Assembly (NCBI GenBank): GCA_002839535.1
Contig: PGYF01000079.1
Span: 1-5,786 of the forward strand
Direction of reading: 5' to 3'
Length of the DNA: 5,786 bases
Source of the DNA: Nitrospira bacterium HGW-Nitrospira-1
Lineage (GTDB): Bacteria; Nitrospirota; Thermodesulfovibrionia; Thermodesulfovibrionales; UBA6898
Each line of letters starts with the position of its first letter. The stretch's first letter is position 1. This document shows, one piece after another, positions 1 through 4,227 of this stretch. A program made the translations under genes and the position numbers. The notes beneath the pieces were generated by a model. It searched no databases, had not been told where the DNA came from, and saw only the letters and a program-made list of their open reading frames with translations.

Positions 1-156
1 ATTGTCTATCGAGTCATATGCGCGGTATGTCGCCTGACCGGTCATCGCCAGCACCTTTGTGATAGCCGCTGTCAAGGTCGTCTTGCCGTGGTCTACGTGC
101 CCGATTGTCCCAACGTTGCAATGTGGTTTCGTCCTCTCAAATTTTGCCTTTGCCAT
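1..156 (-). CDS. tuf: Elongation factor Tu, N-terminal 52 residues (gene runs off the left edge)
   Basis: EF-Tu is the GTPase that carries aminoacyl-tRNA to the ribosomal A site in the cytoplasm. The visible N terminus reads MAKAKFERTKPHCNVGTIGH, and the P-loop GHVDHGKT spans residues 19-26, followed by LTAAITKVL; this is diagnostic for tuf. The switch I region and everything after residue 52 lie outside the window. The ATG at 154-156 is preceded by AAGGAGG (161-167) with a 4-nt gap, which supports the start. The gene is the last visible member of a tRNA operon in the order Thr-Tyr-Gly-Thr-tuf, matching the E. coli tufB operon, and is probably cotranscribed with the tRNAs. No defect is visible in the part present. 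Confidence 0.97.
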   Translation of the reverse strand, partial: MAKAKFERTKPHCNVGTIGHVDHGKTTLTAAITKVLAMTGQATYRAYDSIDN

Positions 157-176
157 TTTGCCTCCTTGTTTATACC

Positions 177-250
177 GTAATGCGTAATGCGTAAAGAGTA
201 ATGAGTTCAGCAAGGTTCCACCCTTCACGCATTACCCATCACACATAACC
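177..250. repeat. Heptad-array inverted repeat in the tRNA-Thr(GGT)-tuf spacer
   Basis: On the plus strand the left arm is a run of 7-base units, GTAATGC, GTAATGC, GTAAAGA, GTAATGA (177-204). The right arm is TTCACGC, ATTACCC, ATCACAC and the partial ATAACC (224-250), which is roughly complementary. GTAATGCGTAAAG pairs with CTTCACGCATTAC at 12 of 13 positions. In the operon transcript this would form a long imperfect hairpin just upstream of the tuf ribosome binding site. The periodicity is seen directly; its function is unknown. Confidence 0.8.
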
Positions 251-257
251 TCAATTC

Positions 258-333
258 TGGAGCCCATGACCGGAATCGGACCGGTGACCTCATCCTTACC
301 AAGGATGTGCTCTGCCGACTGAGCTACATGGGC
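258..333 (-). tRNA. tRNA-Thr (anticodon GGT)
   Basis: A 76-nt cloverleaf can be drawn by hand. The acceptor stem pairs 327-333 with 262-268 (GCCCATG/CATGGGC). The D stem is GCTC/GAGC, the anticodon stem is CATCC/GGATG around loop TTGGTAA (296-302, anticodon at 298-300), and the T stem is ACCGG/CCGGT. CCA is encoded at 258-260 with discriminator U. It decodes ACC and ACU. It occupies the position of thrT immediately before tufB in E. coli. One oddity: the T loop reads TCCGATT instead of TTCRANN, so position 55 is C (plus-strand G279) instead of the nearly invariant U that becomes pseudouridine. All stems are intact, so it is not otherwise a pseudogene. Confidence 0.96.
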
Positions 334-340
334 ACTCTCA

Positions 341-421
341 GTTCAGAGTTATAGGTTCGGAGTTCGGAGTTGGTAATACCCAATCAAAATCTCCTGACTC
401 ATGACTCCCAACTCTCAACTG
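341..421. repeat. Heptad-array inverted repeat in the tRNA-Gly-tRNA-Thr spacer
   Basis: The left arm consists of exact 7-base steps GTTCAGA, GTTATAG, GTTCGGA, GTTCGGA, then GTTGG (341-373). The right arm is CTGACTC, ATGACTC, CCAACTC, TCAACTG (394-421). The two arms are imperfectly complementary (GAGTT against AACTC). The unit differs from that of the other spacers but the 7-base period is the same. The last base of the right arm overlaps the first base of the palindrome at 421-445. Confidence 0.8.
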
Positions 422-445
422 CGAATTTTGCCTGGCAAAATTCGC
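421..445. repeat. Perfect 12-bp palindrome abutting the 3' end of tRNA-Gly
   Basis: GCGAATTTTGCC (421-432) and GGCAAAATTCGC (434-445) are exact reverse complements around a single T at 433. The palindrome ends at 445 and the encoded CCA of tRNA-Gly starts at 446. In the transcript, therefore, this hairpin directly follows the tRNA 3' end. Its core is shared with the palindrome after tRNA-Tyr (626-650). It is not followed by a U tract in the transcript, so an intrinsic terminator is unlikely. A processing signal or a small REP-like element is more plausible. Confidence 0.85.
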
Positions 446-520
446 TGGAGCGGGAAACGGGATTCGAACCCGCGACCCTCAGCTTGGAAGGCTGACGCTC
501 TACCACTGAGCTACTCCCGC
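446..520 (-). tRNA. tRNA-Gly (anticodon TCC)
   Basis: A 75-nt tRNA. The acceptor stem GCGGGAG/TTCCCGC pairs 514-520 with 450-456, including one G-U pair. The D arm is GCTC/GAGC. The anticodon stem TCAGC/GCTGA closes loop CTTCCAA (484-490, anticodon at 486-488). The T arm has a normal TTCGAAT loop. Discriminator U and CCA are encoded at 446-449. It decodes GGA and GGG. It occupies the same position as glyT in the E. coli thrU-tyrU-glyT-thrT-tufB operon. Confidence 0.97.
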
Positions 521-530
521 ATTTACGACA

Positions 531-626
531 GTTATTAGTGAGAAGTGATCAGTGAAAAGGCCAAAGCCTAAGCTCTCTTCTTCCCTTTTTCTCAACTCGT
601 CACTCATCACTGATTACTCATCACTG
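531..626. repeat. Heptad-array inverted repeat in the tRNA-Tyr-tRNA-Gly spacer
   Basis: The left arm on the plus strand is GTTATTA, GTGAGAA, GTGATCA, GTGAAAA (531-558). The right arm is CTCAACT, CGTCACT, CATCACT, GATTACT, CATCACT (591-625). The period is exactly 7 in both arms and the arms are imperfectly complementary (AGTGAT against ATCACT). About 30 bases without evident periodicity separate them. This is the clearest of the four heptad arrays. No coding or RNA gene is seen here. Confidence 0.82.
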
Positions 627-650
627 TAAAATTTGCCCTGCAAATTTTAC
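626..650. repeat. Perfect 11-bp palindrome abutting the 3' end of tRNA-Tyr
   Basis: GTAAAATTTGC (626-636) and GCAAATTTTAC (640-650) are exact reverse complements around CCT (637-639). The tRNA-Tyr CCA begins at 651, so the transcript goes directly from CCA into this hairpin. The core (TTTGC, short C/T loop, GCAAA) is shared with the element at 421-445, suggesting a related family of elements at tRNA 3' ends. Confidence 0.85.
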
Positions 651-735
651 TGGTGGAGAGGGGAGGATTTGAACCTCCGTAGGCTACGCCAACGGGTTTA
701 CAGCCCGTCCCCTTTGGCCACTCGGGTACCTCTCC
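651..735 (-). tRNA. tRNA-Tyr (anticodon GTA), class II
   Basis: An 85-nt tRNA with the long variable arm expected of bacterial tRNA-Tyr. The acceptor stem GGAGAGG/CCTCTCC pairs 729-735 with 655-661. The anticodon stem ACGGG/CCCGT closes loop CTGTAAA (697-703, anticodon at 699-701). The variable arm contains the self-complementary GTAGCCTAC. The T loop is TTCAAAT, with discriminator A and CCA at 651-654. It decodes UAU and UAC. It is the counterpart of tyrU in the E. coli tufB operon. Confidence 0.97.
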
Positions 736-746
736 GTATAACTACA

Positions 747-806
747 GGGCTTTGGGGTTAGGGATTAGTATTTTTTCCAAACCCAATAAACCAAACCCTA
801 ATCACC
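747..806. repeat. Heptad-array inverted repeat in the tRNA-Thr(TGT)-tRNA-Tyr spacer
   Basis: The left arm is GGGCTTT, GGGGTTA, GGGATTA, GTATTTT (747-774). The right arm is AAACCCA, ATAAACC, AAACCCT, AATCACC (779-806). The arms are imperfectly complementary around TTAGGG/CCCTAA. This shows the same 7-base period as the other three spacers, with a different unit. It lacks the AT-rich palindrome seen after tRNA-Tyr and tRNA-Gly. Confidence 0.72.
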
Positions 807-812
807 GTCTAA

Positions 813-888
813 TGGAGCCACCGAAGGGAATCGAACCCCCGACCCTCTGATTACAAATCAGATGCTCTGCCGGCTGAGCTACGGTGGC
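813..888 (-). tRNA. tRNA-Thr (anticodon TGT)
   Basis: A 76-nt tRNA and the first gene of the operon. The acceptor stem GCCACCG/CGGTGGC pairs 882-888 with 817-823. The D arm is GCTC/GAGC. The anticodon stem TCTGA/TCAGA closes loop TTTGTAA (851-857, anticodon at 853-855). The T loop TTCGATT is normal; the T stem GGGGG/CCCTT needs two G-U pairs. Discriminator U and CCA are encoded at 813-816. It decodes ACA and, by wobble, other ACN codons. It corresponds to thrU of the E. coli tufB operon. A promoter candidate lies about 35-65 bp upstream. Confidence 0.97.
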
Positions 889-923
889 ATTTATTCAGAT
901 AAATAAAAAACCATTCAGACAGA

Positions 924-953
924 ATTATATAACCGGCTCATTCCAGCTGTCTT
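924..953 (-). promoter_or_regulatory. Proximal promoter candidate for the tRNA-tuf operon
   Basis: On the minus strand AAGACA (948-953) is followed after 18 nt by a perfect TATAAT (924-929). The predicted start is near 917, giving a leader of about 28 nt before tRNA-Thr(TGT). The -10 box is perfect and the -35 box matches 4 of 6. Inferred from sequence only. Confidence 0.55.
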
Positions 954-1033
954 TTAAAGCATTCCGTATCAGAGTTTTTTTATCGCCTCACCAAAAAAGG
1001 CAACAGTAAACCCTTGGGTTCTCGAAACTAATT

Positions 1034-1063
1034 AATATAAAAATAAAATTATAATAGAGTCAA
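1034..1063 (-). promoter_or_regulatory. Distal promoter candidate for the tRNA-tuf operon
   Basis: TTGACT (1058-1063) and TATATT (1034-1039) on the minus strand are separated by 18 nt; each box matches 5 of 6. The spacer and surroundings are A/T-rich, as is common upstream of stable RNA promoters. It would give a leader of about 140 nt before the first tRNA. It may act together with the proximal promoter. Confidence 0.5.
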
Positions 1064-1130
1064 GCACAAAAAAACAAGTGAAAACAGGTAATTCAAAAAA
1101 TATCTTAAAAAATAATGCTAATTACCCATT

Positions 1131-1178
1131 CTCTGGCGCATTATCTCAAAAATGATAATCCCGGTTGCCACTGAGGCG
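1131..1178. repeat. Left copy of a 48-bp direct repeat: displaced duplicate of the rlmB 3' end
   Basis: These 48 bases are identical to 1910-1957, which encode the C-terminal part of RlmB. Read on the minus strand, this copy encodes SVATGIIIFEIMRQR and then continues in frame as MGN and a TAG stop, so it preserves a plausible RlmB ending. Homology stops abruptly at 1178/1179. Inside the repeat, ATTATC (1140-1145) and GATAAT (1154-1159) form an inverted pair around 8 bases, a geometry like that of recombinase core sites. A further partial echo of the core, TCAAAATGATAA, follows at about 1188-1199. Confidence 0.93.
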
Positions 1179-1258
1179 AAGTTGCATTCAAAATGATAAC
1201 AAGGCATTTGAATTATGCTCGCATTTTCGGGTTAACCTATGCACACAGGCCCCATGTT

Positions 1259-1288
1259 TTGACAGTAAGATTATTTATATGGTAAATT
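1259..1288 (+). promoter_or_regulatory. Promoter candidate and possible operator of the toxin-antitoxin operon
   Basis: A perfect TTGACA (1259-1264) is followed after 18 nt by TAAATT (1283-1288, 4 of 6). The octamer GTAAGATT occurs at 1265-1272 and again at 1292-1299, flanking the -10 region; such paired sites are where an autoregulating antitoxin would be expected to bind. The operator role is inference. Confidence 0.4.
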
Positions 1289-1330
1289 CCCGTAAGATTT
1301 AATCCGGATAAAAAGAAAGGAGGTTTGACA

Positions 1331-1549
1331 GTGCTAAAAACCCTTGAACTGCCTAATGTTGAGTTCATCACCACACCGGAAGGCAAACCCAAAGCCGTTG
1401 TGATTAGTCTCAAAGACTGGAAAAGAATAAGCGAAACTCTAAAGATAATGTCTAACAAAGAATTGTTGCAGTCTATCGGAAAGGCAAAGCAGCAGCTCCA
1501 TTCTGGAGCTAAATTGCATACTCTCAAAGAGGTATTGGAAAATTTATAA
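1331..1549 (+). CDS. Type II antitoxin, YefM/RelB-like (72 aa)
   Basis: This is a small acidic/basic mixed protein with a short N-terminal strand region (ELPNVEFITTPEGKPKAVVI), then a helix starting SLKDWKRISETLKIMSN and a C-terminal tail ending LKEVLENL. The VVIxLKDWxxIxETLxIxSN pattern is typical of Phd/YefM-type and RelB-type antitoxins, which bind and neutralise a RelE-fold toxin and repress their own promoter. It is shorter at the N terminus than YefM of E. coli. I chose the GTG at 1331 because GGAGG (1319-1323) lies 7 nt upstream; the TTG at 1325 would leave a gap of only 1 nt. The stop overlaps the presumed toxin start by 8 nt, indicating translational coupling. The gene lies opposite in strand to the surrounding host genes and inside a repeat-bounded interval. 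Confidence 0.8.
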   Translation: MLKTLELPNVEFITTPEGKPKAVVISLKDWKRISETLKIMSNKELLQSIGKAKQQLHSGAKLHTLKEVLENL

Positions 1550-1865
1550 AGCATATTTCGCTCCTGAGTTTCTAAAACAGGCAAAGAAATACCGGCATCT
1601 CAAGAAATTACTCGCCAATAAGGTGCAACTTTTATCACAAGACCCATATAAGAATTGCAAAAGCGAATTGCTTGTCGGTGAGCTTAAAGGACTGCGCTCA
1701 GCACGCTTTACAAAATCCAGCAGGCTGGTTTTTTCAGTCTGCAAAGAATGCCGGGCAAGAAAATTCCAGCGCCTTGTCGGCTGCGCCCCTGAACTCTGCG
1801 AATCATTGGATGCGAAAACTATAGTATTTCTCACCTTCGGCCCTCATGATGAAGCATATTCATAA
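1542..1865 (+). CDS. RelE/ParE-superfamily toxin (107 aa), probable non-canonical ATT start
   Basis: RelE-fold toxins are small ribosome-dependent mRNA endonucleases. From 1542 the frame reads I/M-YKAYFAPEFLKQAKKY, a typical RelE-like N-terminal strand and helix. It continues with an LLVGELKGLRSARF segment, the strand RLVFSVC, and ends TIVFLTFGPHDEAYS, where His102 and Tyr106 lie at the position of catalytic C-terminal residues in this fold. No ATG, GTG or TTG exists in frame between about 1500 and 1623. The GTG at 1623 would remove 27 residues including the first helix. An ATT at 1542 has GAGGT (1529-1533) 8 nt upstream and overlaps the antitoxin stop. A single G to T change from an ancestral ATG would also explain it, in which case the toxin could be weakly expressed or silenced. 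It is Cys-rich near the middle (CKEC). No terminator is seen before the convergent rlmB gene. Confidence 0.72.
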   Translation: MYKAYFAPEFLKQAKKYRHLKKLLANKVQLLSQDPYKNCKSELLVGELKGLRSARFTKSSRLVFSVCKECRARKFQRLVGCAPELCESLDAKTIVFLTFGPHDEAYS

Positions 1866-1876
1866 AAGCAGCCATA

Positions 1877-1911
1877 AACTCTAACTCTCAACTCGTCATT
1901 CTCCGCATCCT
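1877..1911. repeat. Heptad-like array overlapping the rlmB stop codon
   Basis: AACTCTA, ACTCTCA, ACTCGTC, ATTCTCC, GCATCCT follow one another in 7-base steps on the plus strand. They resemble the right arms of the arrays in the tRNA spacers (AACTC/ACTCRTC). The rlmB stop (1888-1890) and the RMRRMTS tail are encoded inside it. No matching left arm is seen nearby. Confidence 0.5.
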
Positions 1912-2706
1912 CTGGCGCATTATCTCAAAAATGATAATCCCGGTTGCCACTGAGGCGTTCAGGGAATTTACCATGCCTTTCATGGGAAGACTCACGAGCA
2001 TATCGCATTCTTCTTTCACAGTCCTTCGCAGACCATGCCCTTCAGATCCTATCACGACAGCCAACGGCCCACTCAGGTCAGCATCCCATATTCGTCCCTC
2101 TGAGGAAGCCTCTGCGCCGGCAATTATGATTCCCGATTCCTTCATCTCCCGCATCGCATGTTTAATATTCGGGACTATGGTTACAGGAATATATTCTGAA
2201 GCGCCTGCTGAGGCCTTGACAGCCTCAGGACTGAGGGATGCGGACCGGTATGCCTGTATAACAACGCCGTGAACACCCCCTGCGTCAGCGACCCTCAAAA
2301 TGGCCCCGAAATTTCTCGGGTCCTCAATGCAATCAAGTATCAGGAATAGTGGGGTCTCGCCTTTTTCTGAGGGCATAACGAGGAGGTCTTCCATGTCAGT
2401 ATATTTGGGGGGAGCAACAAGGGCCGCAATGCCCTGGTGTCCTTTGGCAAACCTGCTGTCGAAAAAAAGATTGTCTGCCTTATTGATCTTTATCCCACGG
2501 GAGGATATCTCCGCCTCAAGCTCCGAGACCTTGTCTCTTCTTCCAGATGAGAGGAAGACCGCCTTGACTTCCCTGCCCGAGCGGACAGCTTCAAGCACAG
2601 GGTTCAGTCCATAAACCCATTCTTCCGGCGCTTTTCTCCTGTCAAAATGCGGCTTGGGGCCATGCCCCTTTGCAGAATGAAATGTTTCCCTTGCATTTTT
2701 TCTCAT
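1888..2706 (-). CDS. rlmB: 23S rRNA (guanosine-2'-O)-methyltransferase RlmB, TrmH/SpoU family (272 aa)
   Basis: RlmB methylates the ribose of a conserved guanosine in 23S rRNA (G2251 in E. coli) using S-adenosylmethionine. Residues 30-100 form the L30e-like RNA-binding domain (VYGLNPVLEAVRSG). From about 118 the SPOUT catalytic domain carries all three motifs: N132FGAILR138 with the catalytic Arg, VIGSEGHGLRR at 218-228, and LPMKGMVNSLNASVATG at 240-256, the knot and cofactor region. The basic first 30 residues are an extension of uncertain value. The ATG at 2706 has only a weak AAGGTG 14 nt upstream, but no better start exists. A 63-nt gap separates it from the cysS stop, so the genes are probably cotranscribed. 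The last codons lie in a heptad repeat, and the preceding 48 bp are duplicated at 1131-1178, so the end of this gene may have been replaced by an insertion. Confidence 0.95.
   Translation of the reverse strand: MRKNARETFHSAKGHGPKPHFDRRKAPEEWVYGLNPVLEAVRSGREVKAVFLSSGRRDKVSELEAEISSRGIKINKADNLFFDSRFAKGHQGIAALVAPPKYTDMEDLLVMPSEKGETPLFLILDCIEDPRNFGAILRVADAGGVHGVVIQAYRSASLSPEAVKASAGASEYIPVTIVPNIKHAMREMKESGIIIAGAEASSEGRIWDADLSGPLAVVIGSEGHGLRRTVKEECDMLVSLPMKGMVNSLNASVATGIIIFEIMRQRMRRMTS
1910..1957. repeat. Right copy of the 48-bp direct repeat, inside the rlmB 3' end
   Basis: Identical over 48 bases to 1131-1178. It encodes the final conserved helix of RlmB (SVATGIIIFEIMRQR). After it the gene ends RMRRMTS, whereas the displaced copy would end RMGN. 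The two copies start 779 bp apart and enclose the toxin-antitoxin genes. Homology ends on the gene-proximal side at 1957/1958. Confidence 0.93.
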
Positions 2707-2769
2707 TTCCAGATCGTTTTCACCTTGTATTTTGAAATCATCTTGTCCGACGTGACCACAGGGATCCCT

Positions 2770-4227
2770 TCATCCTGATATCTTGACCTTCCAGCCGGTC
2801 CCTTCTTTCTTGTCTTCAAGGACAATCCCTCTTTCTTCAAGTTCTTTTCTTATCGCATCAGAAGCAGCCCAATCTTTTTTCTCTCTTGCTGCCTGCCTGT
2901 CCCCGATCCGGGTCATGATAAATTCTTCCGTAAGCTCAGGACACTTGATAGACATCAGGGCCCTGCTCCATTCCTCAGGCGTACGCCGGAAAACATTCAG
3001 CGCCCCGCCTGCTTCTTTCAGAAAGTCACCCGTCTTTGTTGCCAGTTCAACTGCCTTCCTGCCCGACGGCTTGCCGTCAAGGTATTTGTTGACAACGCGA
3101 ATCAATTCGAAGATATGTCCTATGGCAAGGGCTGTGTTAAAATCATCGTCCATCGCCTCAGCGAACTTATCACGGAATTTAGCCAGAAGGTCTATCAGCA
3201 GTTTTTCATCAGGGCACGCCTTCTCCCTGGAATGATCCTGTTTGAGAAAGTCGCTGAGCCTCGCTGATGTTGTATAAAATCTGTCTATGGAGACCTCGGA
3301 TTCCCTCAGCTGCTCGTCAGAAAATTCGATCGGGCTTCTGTAATGCGTTGAAAGGAGAAAAAACCGTATCACCTCTGCGTCGAATTTATTCAGGATCTCC
3401 TTTATCGTGAAGAAGTTCCCGAGTGATTTGGACATCTTTTCCCTGTCAACGGTAATAAAGCCGTTATGGACCCAGTAGTTGACAAAAGGCCTGCCGGTGT
3501 AAGCCTCTGACTGCGCTATCTCATTTTCATGGTGCGGGAATATCAGGTCTGCGCCTCCGCCATGAATATCAAAGGTATCGCCAAGATGTTTCCGCGACAT
3601 TGCCGAGCATTCGATATGCCAGCCAGGTCTGCCCGGGCCCCAGGGACTTTCCCATGCAGGCTCGCCTTCTTTGGAAGCCTTCCAGAGTGCGAAGTCCATA
3701 GGGTTTCTCTTCTTTTCGTTCACATCAACACGCGCACCTGCCAGCATGTCGTCAAGGTCCCTTTTTGAGAGCTTTCCGTAGTCTGCAAATTTCTCTACCT
3801 CGAAATATACATCGCCCTGCATTTCATAGGCATACCCTTTATCAATAAGGCCCTTTACAAAATCAATAATCTCCCGGATATGCCCGGTTGCCCTCGGCTC
3901 TATATCCGCTCCGGCAACGCCGAGGCTATCCATGTCCCTGTAATACGCTTCTATGTACTTTTCAGCAACTACGTCCCACGTTATGCCTTCCTGCTTTGCC
4001 CTGTTGATAATCTTGTCATCAATATCAGTAAAGTTCTTTACATAGGTGACATTAAAGCCCTTATATTTCAGGTATCTCCTCATGACGTCAAAGACTATTG
4101 CGCTCCGTGCATGTCCGATATGGCAGTGGTCATAGACCGTTATGCCGCATACATACATCCGTACCTGACCAGGCGTCACCGGCACAAATTCTTCCTTCTT
4201 GCCGGTCATGGTATTATAAATCCTCAT
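2770..4227 (-). CDS. cysS: Alternative product: stand-alone cysteinyl-tRNA synthetase from an internal start (485 aa)
   Basis: The ATG at 4225-4227 begins MRIYNTMTGKKEEF, which is exactly where CysS proteins normally start, and it is preceded by AGGAGG (4232-4237) with a 4-nt gap, the same spacing as in tuf. Ribosomes could therefore initiate here and make CysS of normal length (about 460-490 residues in the family) even though the upstream CysE frame reads through. This lies within the fusion frame and is listed separately because the sequence cannot say which product dominates. All class I synthetase signatures named for the fusion belong to this part. Confidence 0.6.
   Translation of the reverse strand: MRIYNTMTGKKEEFVPVTPGQVRMYVCGITVYDHCHIGHARSAIVFDVMRRYLKYKGFNVTYVKNFTDIDDKIINRAKQEGITWDVVAEKYIEAYYRDMDSLGVAGADIEPRATGHIREIIDFVKGLIDKGYAYEMQGDVYFEVEKFADYGKLSKRDLDDMLAGARVDVNEKKRNPMDFALWKASKEGEPAWESPWGPGRPGWHIECSAMSRKHLGDTFDIHGGGADLIFPHHENEIAQSEAYTGRPFVNYWVHNGFITVDREKMSKSLGNFFTIKEILNKFDAEVIRFFLLSTHYRSPIEFSDEQLRESEVSIDRFYTTSARLSDFLKQDHSREKACPDEKLLIDLLAKFRDKFAEAMDDDFNTALAIGHIFELIRVVNKYLDGKPSGRKAVELATKTGDFLKEAGGALNVFRRTPEEWSRALMSIKCPELTEEFIMTRIGDRQAAREKKDWAASDAIRKELEERGIVLEDKKEGTGWKVKISG

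Larger units (their letters stand above)
889..1130. other. AT-rich intergenic region upstream of the tRNA-tuf operon
   Basis: No open frame of note is seen on either strand. The stretch is strongly AT-rich (for example 1031-1056 is almost all A and T) and holds two minus-strand promoter candidates, described separately. AACCC-TT-GGGTT near 1007-1018 could form a small hairpin in the leader from the distal promoter. Its right edge continues into the displaced rlmB 3'-end copy; read on the minus strand, that copy closes in frame with a TAG at about 1122. Confidence 0.6.

Noticed and set aside
258..333. tRNA-Thr(GGT) as a pseudogene because of C55
   Set aside because: All stems pair, the anticodon loop and CCA are intact, and its place before tuf is conserved; one unusual base is not enough.
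177..806. Heptad arrays as a CRISPR array
   Set aside because: The units are only 7 bases with no spacers, differ from array to array, and sit between tRNA genes; this is not CRISPR architecture.
1325..1330. TTGACA read as a promoter -35 box, or TTG as the antitoxin start
   Set aside because: It lies directly behind the GGAGG ribosome binding site of the antitoxin. The TTG is only 1 nt from that site, while the GTG at 1331 has normal spacing.
1237..1834. Minus-strand open frames opposite the toxin-antitoxin genes
   Set aside because: The plus-strand frames show clear antitoxin and toxin features with good ribosome binding sites and coupling; the opposite frames show none.
1623..1865. Toxin starting at the GTG at 1623
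   Set aside because: It would drop 27 residues, including the strand and helix that begin RelE-like toxins, while the upstream codons continue the family pattern without a stop.
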